This document shows positions 43,069 to 52,830 of a stretch of 64,000 nucleotides of DNA, piece after piece. This DNA comes from Catonia carolina (lineage: Eukaryota > Arthropoda > Insecta > Hemiptera > Achilidae). Below the pieces are notes generated by a model. That model was not told where the DNA came from, did no database searches, and saw only the letters and a list, made by a program, of their open reading frames with translations. The DNA lies in the NCBI GenBank assembly GCA_035578175.1, contig JAQMRL010000006.1:64340001-64404000 (forward strand). The letters are read 5' to 3'. The translations under genes and the position numbers were made by a program. The first letter of the stretch is position 1. Each line of letters begins with the position of its first letter.

Positions 43069-43439
43069 TTTTTACAAAACAAAGTATTTTCCATGTTTTT
43101 TGTTCTATACAATTATTTTGGAAGTACAGGCTTAATGACAAAGTATAATTTAGAAGGAGACTTAGGTTGGAAAGAACTTGTCAACATTTCACTCATTAAA
43201 CACCTACCTAAACTTTTATTTCCAACATATTTTTCTACAACGCTTAGTTTAGTGTCAATTCATAATTTTCTGTGTAAGTTCATTAAAATCAGTAAAAAAT
43301 AGGATATTTTTAAAACTGCTGCCTTAGCATGCATTTTACGAAAAACATATATGTAATCAAAGTTGTGTAGCAAATTAGAATGTTAAAACTGTTATTTCAA
43401 GCATTCTTTTTACAGAGCTTAGTTTAGCAGCAATTAAAG
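43069..43439 (+). repeat. Family A relic, part 1
   Basis: From about 43230, CGCTTAGTTTAGTGTCAATTC, TTAGCATGCATTTTACG and GAGCTTAGTTTAGC follow the plus-strand family A order. The first ~150 bases are unassigned. Confidence 0.55.
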
Positions 43440-43449
43440 ATTATCCGTA

Positions 43450-43603
43450 GCCGACCACATTGGCGTAGTTGGTAACGTGCTCGTCTCTCATCATGCGGTT
43501 GTGGGTTCAAATCCCACTCAGGCACGGCATATTTTAAAGTAACAAAAATATCATTTCATCTCACACTGTTACACCCCAACATGGTCGCTATTGACCAAAA
43601 AAA
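43450..43603 (+). mobile_element. tRNA-derived SINE family T1, full length
   Basis: Flanked by perfect 10-base duplications ATTATCCGTA (43440-43449, 43604-43613). The head GCCGACCACATTGGCG includes an A-box-like TGGCGTAGTTGG; the B box is GGTTCAAATCC; CACTCAGGCACGGCAT and an A-tail follow. 154 bases. It lies in a family A relic that resumes after the second duplication. tRNA-like boxes and a long target duplication show retroposition. Confidence 0.9.
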
Positions 43604-43790
43604 ATTATCCGTATTTTTAAGACGAACAGAGGTGGATTTTCATTTTTCGTCATTCACTCATGATTACATTTGATTATATTATACATTTTACATCGTTTAT
43701 CTATGAATTAAACATAGGTTATATTTTTCATTATTTACATTGGCAAAAGAATGTCATATGAGTGTTTTATATCAGTTTTCTTTCTAATTT
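43604..43790 (+). repeat. Family A relic, part 2, abutting an exon
   Basis: Resumes family A (TTTTAAGACGAAC, CATTCACTCATGATTA, TATTTACATTGGCAAAAG, TGAGTGTTTTATATCAG) and ends within about 20 bases of the splice acceptor at 43793. Confidence 0.6.
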
Positions 43791-43793
43791 CAG

Positions 43794-43961
43794 AATGCTC
43801 CAGGAGCTCAAACTTTTTGCCGGAAGGGTTTAATTTTAAGATCTCAGCTGATTGTACTATTACAAAATGAATCCGTTTTTAATGAAAATTATTCAACTGG
43901 CCTTACTTATGTATCACCGGAAATACTTTGTAACGAATATCCAAGAGATCCAACCATTGAG
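43794..43961 (+). CDS. Candidate host exon, phase 0, 56 codons
   Basis: Flanked by a strong acceptor (TTTTCTTTCTAATTTCAG to 43793) and a donor GTAATT at 43962. Exactly 168 bases, one frame open throughout, the other two closed early. It reads NAPGAQTFCRKGLILRSQ, LIVLLQNESVFNENYS, TGLTYVSPEILCNEYPR, DPTIE. Base composition is noticeably less AT-rich than the surroundings. I cannot assign it to a family. It implies a plus-strand gene with long introns; neighbouring exons were not found in the window. Confidence 0.6.
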
Positions 43962-44520
43962 GTAATTTTTTAAATTTTTTACTTACTCCTTTATAATATG
44001 CCGTTGAGTAAAAAATTTGGAACAACAAATAAAAGAAAGAATTTATTAAAAAAATATTGATTGCTGTTAAATAGTAAACTTTTATTAGTGGTATTAGATT
44101 GTAGTTCATAAGATGTCGCTCGAGTTGCTTTTTTAGAAAAAATTGCTTGTATGGATTGTTAATACTTGATATACGGACTGACCAGATCGATTTTATAAAA
44201 TTTAAATTCATTAAGTTATCGTTAATTTTATTAAATGTCTGTCTTTCGTTTCTTATTTCAGTGTTTTTCATTTGCAATTAGTTTTTAGTTGTTAGTGTAC
44301 AAAAGCGATCGTCGTTTTTACACTAGCTGATGCGCTTCTTGTTCCACGGATTGCCTACTGTTTATTATTTTACTTTTTGTCGTTACAACGTGTGACTTTG
44401 GCATTTTATTTGTACAAGCTCTAGAAATTTACAGTCAATTAAAATTAAAAGCAATATTTTGTTAAGCCATATTTTTAATACTTAAAATTGCTTCGCTAAA
44501 CTCCCGGGCAAATGCCCATT
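43962..44520. other. Probable intron, no other feature
   Basis: AT-rich DNA following the donor at 43962. The minus-strand frame through here (43903-44277) crosses the exon and lacks any motif. Confidence 0.45.
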
Positions 44521-44632
44521 TATAGAATATCATGCACTCTGGGCATGATATTCTATATGATAGTAGTAAATCTGTTTCATTAAATATGTAAGCCGTTTAA
44601 ATGGCTTACATATTAAATGAAACAGATTTACT
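44521..44632. repeat. Two adjacent long perfect hairpins
   Basis: Hairpin 1: 15-base stems 44521-44535 / 44543-44557 (TATAGAATATCATGC) with a 7-base loop. Hairpin 2: 30-base stems 44565-44594 / 44603-44632 with one mismatch and an 8-base loop. A smaller GGGCAAATGCCC lies at 44507-44518. Confidence 0.85.
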
Positions 44633-44769
44633 CTGCTTGGTTTCTCTGAAATGTTGGCAACTTCGTTCCAAGCTAAGTTGCGCATGTTAGCGTCCGTATA
44701 TTCTAATCTCGAAGAATCCCCTACACGGGTTGCTGATCACTTTACCATTTGGTTTATTAATTGAAGAGG

Positions 44770-44988
44770 TAAGTGGATGAAGGTGCTATGTAACAAAAGT
44801 ATAGTTTTGAGAAAAATGTGATAAAAAAGTTCTAATGGTCACATCTTATTGTTAATTATCTGATTTCTTTAATTTTTATATCAGCATAATACCCCTTCAC
44901 GAAAATTTATTCTATCTCATTAAAAGTGCTTCAAACTTTACTTCTCAATATCATTTTTTATGCATATAGGCACCTTCATCCACTAAAA
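44770..44988. mobile_element. Candidate MITE, ~220 bp
   Basis: Inverted ends TAAGTGGATGAAGGTGC (44771) and TTAGTGGATGAAGGTGCC (inverted from 44986), with looser similarity for a further ~15 bases. No clear target duplication. Confidence 0.5.
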
Positions 44989-45054
44989 TTTGTTGTGTAA
45001 ACTTCTCTGCTGAGAATTTATGTTTAAACGATGTAAGACAAAGTTTATCATAAG

Positions 45055-45252
45055 AAAAGCGTGGTAAATGAAGTGAAGGTGTCATTTGCTGCAAGGTGGA
45101 AAGTAGATGTTTTTCAGAGGATCTGGCATGCTGATAAGCATACTTTTACATTCAGTAAGGAAAGCAATGGTAAACCACCTCACTCTTCGTTTTACTTAGT
45201 AAATCTTCTAGAGGGTCAAACCAGCCTTTTGGCTGATGACCTAAACAATTAC
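45055..45252 (+). mobile_element. SINE family N, 5'-truncated
   Basis: Begins within the element at GTGGTAAATGAAGTGAAGG and runs to GGCTGATGACCTAAACAA. Several substitutions separate it from the full copies. Confidence 0.75.
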
Positions 45253-45727
45253 CACGTGTACAATTTGATTTCAATTGTTTATTTATTAAATACAAAGTAC
45301 ATTTTGTTAGCATAAATCAAATCACATTTTGATTTTGTTAATTCCTGCGTAGAAGGAGCCTGTGCTTGGGAATGAGTTGTACATTATTTATAATAACTAA
45401 TTACTAAATATTTTTTAATAATTTTATTATGTACGTAGCTTATTGAAAGTCAATCGAGTTATAAAATTTACAATTTCTAACTAATTTAAAATTTACACTA
45501 TTATAAAAATTTTCGTTCAACCAAATAAGATTTACTAAAAACCACTATTATAAATACTCCTACTTTATTAAAGAAAAATTAAACTTTTAACAAATTTTTC
45601 AAAAAGCCTTTCAGCTTAAAACAAAATGTAGGGTACAAACTATTATAGAAGACCGTTTACTAATTATTTTTAAGGGATCACAGATTAAAGTTTTCAAGAA
45701 ATAGATGTATTCATAAAAAAATAACTA
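45253..45727. other. AT-rich, no feature seen
   Basis: No coding potential or repeat family recognised. Confidence 0.5.
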
Positions 45728-46240
45728 GCATAGTGGACCCGTGCGAATAAATTCGCACAATGTTCTTGGGTTTCAAACCCCTATCATTAAATAAATGATT
45801 TAAGTTAACAGCAAACTTAACCATTTTTAGAAGAACGGCGAGTAACGACTAAACTAAACCACAGTAGTACGATAGTTTCGTCCTGAAAAGAACGGTTTCA
45901 AAATAAAACAGTGTTAACCCAATTTCTAACACCGACTGAGTGTTTTGTGAGATGAGAAGACAGATGACACAGTTTTCCGGTATGCTTATTGAATATGGCT
46001 AAAGAGGGGCAAATGTGGGAGAACCGCATTACATTACGCTGTGTTACCGTTACGTTTTAAACGAAACTTCATTTACCATGCATTCAAAGTTCAGAACTTT
46101 TGAGGAAATCTCTTTAAAACCATGTAGGTAACTTAAAAAAAAAGTCCGTATGGTAGAGCTCTGTATTTAGGAGTTAATAGCCCATTTAATTTTATAGATT
46201 ACTTATACTATTTTACATAATCTACTAATATATATTCTGT
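45728..46240. repeat. Repeat bounded by GTGGACCCGTGCGAA and TACTAATATATATTCTG motifs
   Basis: ACTAGCATAGTGGACCCGTG followed by the palindrome GTGCGAATAAATTCGCAC at one end, and ATCTACTAATATATATTC with TTTGTATGTCC at the other. Similar paired motifs flank a widespread arthropod repeat, but the family could not be named from sequence alone. Confidence 0.4.
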
Positions 46241-46384
46241 TTGTATGTCCTTCACTGAATACCAAGTTGCCGCCATCAAAAAAAAATTATTATGAATATT
46301 ACAATTAGACCAGAGGACGAGTACTTTATGTTACCAGGGATGAGTACTAACTGATACCAGAGAAAGGAGAGTTCGATGGGTATC

Positions 46385-46698
46385 TTTTTCTTCTTCAGGT
46401 GCTTTCTCCATTACGAAGGTTGGCTATCATCATAGCCAGTCGCACCTTGTCCACTGCTGCTCTGAACAGGTCATGCGACGAGCAGTTAAACGCTTCTCTC
46501 AGGTTTCTTAACCAGGATATTCGTCTGCGTCCCACCGAGCGTTTACCAACGAGTTTCCCTTGAATTATGAGATACAGAATCTCATATTTAGGCCCCCTCA
46601 TGATGTGTCCAAGGTATGTCAGTTTTCTTATCTTTACGCTCTGCAGGATTTCCATCTCTTTCCCCATTCTTCTGAGGACCTCCATATTTGTGACCCTG
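46385..46698 (-). mobile_element. Young 5'-truncated non-LTR retrotransposon tail
   Basis: Perfect 12-base duplications TCGATGGGTATC at 46373-46384 and 46699-46710. The 3' tail follows the stop after only a GAAGAAGAAAAA-type stretch. Confidence 0.9.
46395..46698 (-). CDS. Endonuclease/reverse-transcriptase C-terminal fragment
   Basis: The minus strand reads IDRVTNMEVLRRMGKEMEI, IRKLTYLGHIMRG, LIIQGKLVGKRSVGRRR, ISWLRNLREAFNCSS and VRLAMMIANLRNGEST, then stop. This tail is common to a large arthropod non-LTR group: 'LGHIMRG..Y.LL..I..GK..GKR..GRRR.SWL.NLR' and 'AMMIANLRNG'. About 100 codons, no lesions. No native start because the element is 5' truncated. Confidence 0.8.
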
Positions 46699-46767
46699 TC
46701 GATGGGTATCGATAATGACTAAATATAATAAAAGCCCTATCAATGACTACGTATAATATATTATGCC

Positions 46768-47112
46768 TCAAAATACCTTATTAAGACGAATAATACCTCG
46801 TACCGGAAATGTCGCTTGCTTCCACCAAACAATCTTATGCCTCTTAAGAGAAGTTTCACCGGCTTCTAAACTCTCTGTTCGTATTCGTGTAACAGTCCAT
46901 TTAGAAACACCCGTGTAATTTGAGATACGCTTGTTGCTTTGTTTCAATGTAAATTTCAGTCGATTACTTTTAGCCTCTTCATCACACTCGTTTATCACTT
47001 TACTAATTATTTCTCTAGCTTCACTATGTATTGTTTTGCCCTTTTTTCTTAAAGGCTCCATCTCAGATAATATTCTTAAAACATTAACTAAAAAATTATT
47101 AAAAAGAAACAA
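46768..47112 (-). pseudogene. Probable DDE transposase N-terminal domain
   Basis: A 114-codon minus-strand frame whose second Met begins MEPLRKKGKTIHSEAREI, followed by ISKVINECDEEAKSN and a helix-turn-helix-like ISNYTGVSKWTVTRIRTES. It resembles the DNA-binding head of Tc1-type insect transposases in which a first exon precedes the DDE_3 domain. No catalytic domain follows on this strand toward 46715, where the RTE-type insertion site lies. Moderate to low confidence in family. Confidence 0.45.
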
Positions 47113-48125
47113 ACGATACTAAACTAACGATACTAATGAATTAAATGTTCAATGTAATTTAAAAAATAGTAATATTAAACTGTACACAAGAAAGAATGAA
47201 AGAAAAAATTATTTCATTAACCGACAAGCACGAACTACGATTGTGTATACTACCACGGTCGTTACTAAACGATACAACTGCTGTAACAAATGTTTTTGGA
47301 ACAGTGAGTCATAATTATGTTTGTTGTCAAGGCAACGACCGATAACCTCACCACAACGCTTCTGCTTAGGCGCCTACTGTAACTACATTCCGATTCCTAT
47401 TTATTGTTTCCCATATTGCTGAGTTTAAATTAGTTGATTTACGATGGACTTCAGCAGTTTTTTGCATTTAGCACTCTGAACTTCTCTAGCATAATATTTT
47501 TTAATTTGTTTGTACCTTTGCTCATTAAATTCATTTTTATTTGATTTGAACTCAGAGTAGACATCTCTGACTTCACATTTTAGTTTCAAAATATTTCATC
47601 TTTGTACCTTTGAGGAAGCTGAGAAAAAGGTACATAAAGTTCTAAAACTGACGTTTTGAGATATTTGCGTTTAAAGTTTGAAAAACAAAACATGAGCGTA
47701 AACAAAGACAGACCACAACAAAAATAGTGCAGGTTATAAATCCAGGTTATACACAGGTTATATAGTGCAGGTTTAAACTTTTAGGTTATACTGCCAACCT
47801 ATCAATAAATAAAAGAGAGACGGCAGAGTGAAAAAATAGATAATAAATCACAGTAAAATATTAATCGAAAGGGAAAATTATTTTGTAAAATTTCGTGACA
47901 GATTGCAAAATCAGCGTAAACATAAAATCACAAAAATAATTAGTAAAATATTTTCTAGTTTCAATAGCAACATGATTCTAACCCCATTTTAAAGCGCACA
48001 TTTCAAACTATATTTTTAACGAAAAATCGATAATTTTTTAATTTTTTTCATTCCACACTCCCTTTAAATGATATAGCAGTCTGTTTCAATTACACAATTT
48101 CTAAAATTTTTCAGTTAAAACATTA
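47113..48125. other. AT-rich DNA, no recognised feature
   Basis: Local direct repeats of CAGGTTATA at 47730-47775. No exon-like frame. Confidence 0.5.
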
Positions 48126-48174
48126 TTACTTTTTGTCACTGAAATAGAAACAAATTCGGAATTGAAACTTTAAC

Positions 48175-48300
48175 AAAAAGTCATGGCTGCCGCGGGAACG
48201 AAAGCTTTTAAATAATGTGTTGATGAGTTTTGGTGAGGGGGAAAAACAGTCGTCATGGCTACCGCAGGAATGAAAGTTTTTAAAAAATACGGTGTTTGCG
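48175..48300. repeat. ~75-bp imperfect tandem duplication
   Basis: GTCATGGCTGCCGCGGGAACG at about 48179 recurs as GTCATGGCTACCGCAGGAATG at about 48254, each followed by AAAG-TTTTAAA-AAT. Confidence 0.6.
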
Positions 48301-48429
48301 TAGTCGGCGAGAGTATGTGTCTCGATGCAGAGCGCTGCGATCGAATCTTTATCCTGTAGACGATAACCGATTTTAGTACGTACTTTGTAACCCATGCTAA
48401 TGATCAAGCTGTTGATGCGACTTAAATGA

Positions 48430-49197
48430 ACTAAATAAATCTGGTGTGAAACACTCACACGACTTTCTCTTGCCAATGCAAATAATTAACAATTAACCTA
48501 ACATTAGTACTAAAACATTAGAAATAAATAAAAATATAACCTCAAAAAAAATTAGTGAAATACGCAAAATTAAAATCGACCTCAGTTTGGCTTAAAAATA
48601 CGGAAAATCGCTCATTTACGCTAAACTAGGCACTATACAAAAAAATGCTTTAAATAAAAGTTGTAGATCTCTTAATTTCCTATAAATTTTATTATATACA
48701 CTTTTGTCGTAAAATGCATTCTAAGGCCGAAATCTTTAAAAAATCGATTTTTCACACGTTTTCGTGAGAAAAAAACAGAAAATTGCTAATTACCGCTAAA
48801 CTAAGCGTTATACAAAAAAATGTTTGCAATAAAAGTTGTAGAATTTTACATTCTCTACAACTTTTATTATATAACGTTTTGCGCTAAAATGCATATTAAA
48901 GCCGCAATCTTAAAAAGAAAATGTTTTTACGTAAAAACAGCCTCACGCAGAATTTCAGCAAACATGGCGCCTACCCTATCTTGTAGAGAATAAAAAATTG
49001 AGTAAACCAGGCGATTTTTAAAAAAATCGTAGGACCTGTTTTTGAGAAAATCGCAAAAAAGTGAAAAATTATACGAATAAACTACTACTTCCGGTTGACC
49101 GATTTTGATGAAAATGTTCGTGTCGGGTCCGGTAGTGGTATGTAACTTAAGTTTCAAGTTTGAAGTTCGTACGACGTTCCGGTCTTGAGATATTTTG

Positions 49198-49258
<61 letters not shown>

Positions 49259-49392
49259 CAATCGCTAAAAACATGTTTGTGTGGGTTCAGGAGGTCTGAA
49301 AACGTATAGATCCGGTGAAAACTCGATTTTGAAAAATCGACATGTAAACAATACTTTCCTTCCTATATATTCATATAGGCAAGAGAAAGTAA
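48430..49392 (-). repeat. Family A dispersed repeat, copy A8, complete
   Basis: The most complete-looking copy. ACTTTCTCTTGCC at 48461 and its exact inverse GGCAAGAGAAAGT at 49377 bound ~930 bases; a further AATCTGGTGTGAAACACTC lies outside the low-coordinate 13-mer, as in A2, A3 and A7. The (CA)n is at 49201-49255. Confidence 0.8.
49201..49255 (-). repeat. (CA)n microsatellite in A8
   Basis: A pure (CA)n of about 27 units at the canonical family A position. Confidence 0.9.
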
Positions 49393-50030
49393 AAAGACGT
49401 AGCAAGGTAAGGTATATTGGGCAAGTGAAAGTTAATAAATAATTGGAATTGAAAAATTCTGAATCTGCAGAAGTAATTACCAGCCAACATAAGTTTAGAA
49501 TGATTAAAAACGACAAACTTTGATTGGTTGCAATACTCCAATAGAGTGACAATGATTTGTAAACTAATCAAAGAAGGGAAATTTTGTATATAAATGTTTC
49601 CCGTATTATCGTATAAATCGGCGAAAAACAGGTATATTGAAAGAAATTCTAAATCTGTAGAAGACATTACCGACCAACATAGTTTAGTACGATAGTAGAG
49701 TAGTCCACGCCACTCCATTCCGATATCAGCTTTCGACAATGCAACATCTCTCCCGTTCTGTACTGTCTTTTGCCGTCAGTATTAGAATTTTAATATCGTT
49801 AAAGAAGGTATTTTGGTTGAAACGTTAAATAGTAAACTATTTTCTATTCACTTTATTTTTAATGAAATCCGCTAGATAGCGTAAGAATGCACTTTATACG
49901 AACTTCATTATCAAGTAACTCAATAGATGGCGTGGATTACTTTCTGAATGAACTGTACTTTCCAGTAAAACTCAATAGATTGCGTTTAATACTTTCTGAA
50001 TTAAGTAATATTTCAATTTTTCACATTGTT
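49393..50030. other. Diverged direct repeat, otherwise nothing
   Basis: AAATTCTGAATCTGCAGAAG with CCAACATAAGTTTAG (49465-49500) recurs as AAATTCTAAATCTGTAGAAG with CCAACATAGTTTAG (49643-49690). No gene found. Confidence 0.5.
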
Positions 50031-50041
50031 AAGTTCTACAA

Positions 50042-50430
50042 CTGCCCATAACAGAGGTGAAGTGTCAAATTATTTACACCCAATTTGTTCGTTGCAGGGC
50101 TAAAATAATTGTTCTGTTTCTTATCACATGGTCAGCCAATTAAATGACTGAATTATTTAAGAACAGAAGAGGTAGAGGTGTAAAAGACACTAATCAGAGT
50201 TATCGCCTCTGAAAGTAATGAATTTCATTGTACAGCCAGACCCTGTGGTGAATGAAGTGAAGGTGTCATTTGCAGAGTGGAAAATATGTGCTTTTCAGAA
50301 GGCCCGGCATGCTGATAAGCGTACTTTTCCACTCAGTGTGGAAGGCAATGGTAAACCACCTCACTCCTCGTTTTACTTAGTAAAACCTCTAGAGGTTCAA
50401 ACCAGCCTTTCGGCTGTTGACCTTAACAAC
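50042..50430 (+). mobile_element. SINE family N, complete with target-site duplication
   Basis: 389 bases between perfect 11-base duplications AAGTTCTACAA (50031-50041, 50431-50441). It starts CTGCCCATAACAG and ends GGCTGTTGACCTTAACAAC. A B-box-like GGTTCAAACC lies near the 3' end but a convincing A box was not found, so the 5' source is unknown. An internal frame of 76 codons (from 50218) is open. The long target duplication and CAA-type tail show retroposition. Confidence 0.9.
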
Positions 50431-50449
50431 AAGTTCTACAAAGATTGAT

Positions 50450-51846
50450 CTTCATTTTGCATAACTCACTCATTGGTTATAATTAATTCACTCACTTATG
50501 GTTTTTATTTTACATTAAACAATGTAAAACACATGTGTTCATGAGTATACACTCCAGACACTTTATTTTTTACTGGGAAAAACATTTCCAAATTTGTATG
50601 TTACACAATCATGAGTAACCTCAATTAAGCAAGATTTAATACAGAACTTTTAAAGGTTAAGTTAAGGTTGCCACCTTTATTCTAATTGCACATTAAATTG
50701 ATCAAGTTTGTCTTGATACAAAGGATATTAATTGTACAAAGGATTTTAGAAATAAAAACAAAAGATTGTTTTATTTTAATACGTATTTTTTTATCAAAGA
50801 CAGAGATACCTTTACACAGAAAACGGAAGCGCGCTTATATTTATTTAATAATTAATTAATAATAAGTTTTGTTCACACTTTAAAAATATAAGAAATTTTA
50901 TTTATAATTTACATTAATTATATATTTAATTATTTTAAATTAATCATTTACTTAAAGCATTGTCACACTTTTATGAAAATTTTACCATTTATAAAATATT
51001 AATCATGTTTTTTTATTTTAGATCTATAAAACTGAACAGCAAATGAATTAAAAATATAATAATTATATTTCATTACATCATTACGTTATCAATGAATCTA
51101 ATCTAGTAAAATTGGATCAAAAACAACAAAAACTGATCCAGAAAAAATATTTTAATTTTCTAGAATGTTTAATTAAAAGTTTTATGCCTATTAAATATAT
51201 GAAAACATTAAACTTTTCCATAAGTTTTTTCTTTTAATAAAATTAGACAGGTTATTTGGGGATCTGAGTTAAGAAAACAGACTTAAGCCATTGCTCTCAT
51301 ATAAATAAAAATAATTTTATAATCAATGACTCTTATAGAAACATTTCTATATTTGTAAATATAGTATATTATTTTAAACAAATGAAATACGTGTATTGTC
51401 TCCTCCATTCTATTCAGAAATTATGTTGAAGGGAAACATTAAAAGATAGCAAGAGAGTATAATTACAATAAAGGCGTATTGATGTACTATATACTTAATT
51501 AGCTGATTATTTTTTTCTACTCCTAGTTGGAAACATACATGTTGTAAATATTTGTACTATTGTATCTGTGGGTCAGAAGCATAGGACACTATGTCCAGAA
51601 CTTATAAAATTGAGTTTCCAGTAAAGTCATAGTATAATTAAGCTCATCCTCGTGGTATATGACACCATTATAAGATGGGAAACACTATTCCTTTTTGTAA
51701 CATATTTGTCTTTGGTGGTATAACTTTGGTTTTTATCAAGAACTGACATTTTTTATGATAGTTAATTATTCACAAACCAATTTTTGTAATATATCCCGCC
51801 AATCATTTAATATAAATTATAGTATAAATGTAATCTATCTTCACCG
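50450..51846. other. Very AT-rich DNA, no feature recognised
   Basis: No coding frames beyond chance length and no member of the repeat families described here. Confidence 0.5.
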
Positions 51847-51848
51847 TA

Positions 51849-52099
51849 CTTTTGGTTGCCTTTTTATTTCAAAAAATTGTACGCGCATTTCGGCGGTACC
51901 ACAGTCTTCAGAGCAATATTTACTAAAATAAAAATTAAGAATGGTGTTTCCATTCAGTCATATCGAATAAAACGTTTCATTCGATACGGCTGAATGGAAA
52001 CACTATTCTAAATTTTTATTTTAGTAAATATTGCTTTGAAGACAGTGGTACCGCCGAAATGCGCATAAGTTTCTTTTAAACTAAAAAGACAACCAATTG
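51849..52099. mobile_element. 251-bp fold-back MITE, TA-flanked
   Basis: TA at 51847-51848 and 52100-52101. The whole element is one hairpin: arms of about 120 bases (TTGGTTG-CTTTTTA, GCGCATTTCGGCGGTACCAC, AGCAATATTTACTAAAAT, then GAATGGAAACAC inverted) around a 10-base loop at 51969-51978. A few mismatches and small indels only. Confidence 0.85.
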
Positions 52100-52289
52100 T
52101 AGAGTGTAAATTTCATTTATACAGTGATAGTTAAAAAATATAAAATCATACTAGAGAAGTTAATAATTGTTATTAATTGCGAATATCAAAAGCAAGAGGT
52201 CTAAAAATAAAACTTTTTTTTTGTTACGTCTGACTGTTTTGGTTTTAAAATTACTGCTAATGCAGATGTTGAAATGGATGATAGATGAA

Positions 52290-52385
52290 GTGATTACAAA
52301 TTCCAGACCTGACTGGGAATCGAACCTGAGATCCCGGCATAGAAGCTAGTGGCGATAACGACTATGCCATGAGCCAGCCAACATA
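52290..52385 (-). mobile_element. tRNA-derived SINE head, family T2
   Basis: The minus strand reads GTTGGCTGGCTCATGGCATAG (A-box-like TGGCATAGTCG), then CTATGCCGGGATCTCAGG and the B box GGTTCGATTCC. The tRNA-like half only; downstream homology is uncertain. It differs from families T1 and S2. Confidence 0.7.
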
Positions 52386-52484
52386 ATAAAACAGCATTAT
52401 TTACAAAATAATAACTTTATCTTTAATTCACTTTAGTGTAAAATTAAGATTTCTGGACTTATGCTTCTGACACACAAAAATATA

Positions 52485-52830
52485 GTATTGAATTGAATGT
52501 CAAGAAAACCGAACACATGGTAGCTGAAAGAGGGGAACTACGTATGACAGAAATTCAGCATATAGATGTTTAGATATGATATTTATATGATATTATATTT
52601 ATGATATTTATAGATATGATATTTATATGATGTTTAGATGTATAGATATTTAGGAACGGCAATAAATGCAAAGAGGAGACAAAAATCAGAAATCAAAACA
52701 TTTAGGGCAAAAATCCAGGGTAGAAGAGTCCTTGGCAAAGAATGAGACCTTTAGCAGAAAAACTTGCATATGTTGTACAGCTAGTTCTACTGGTTTCTTA
52801 CCTCCAACTATACAAGACTGAGAGAAAGAA
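52485..52830 (+). pseudogene. RTE-like reverse-transcriptase relic, palm/thumb region
   Basis: ELNVKKTEHMVAERGELRM, then after an AT-repeat expansion (GATATTTATATGAT units, 52565-52650) FRYLGTAINAKRRQKS and EIKTFRAKIQGRRVLG. These match 'L.IN..KTK.M...' and 'F.YLG..IN......EI..RI..G.R' of RTE-type proteins. Stops follow. Confidence 0.6.

Noticed and set aside
43446..43530. Functional tRNA gene
   Set aside because: A- and B-box-like motifs are present but the acceptor ends do not pair and the unit continues into a SINE body with a target-site duplication.
46931..47122. Plus-strand frame rich in Leu/Ser
   Set aside because: It is the antisense shadow of the transposase-like frame at 46768-47112.
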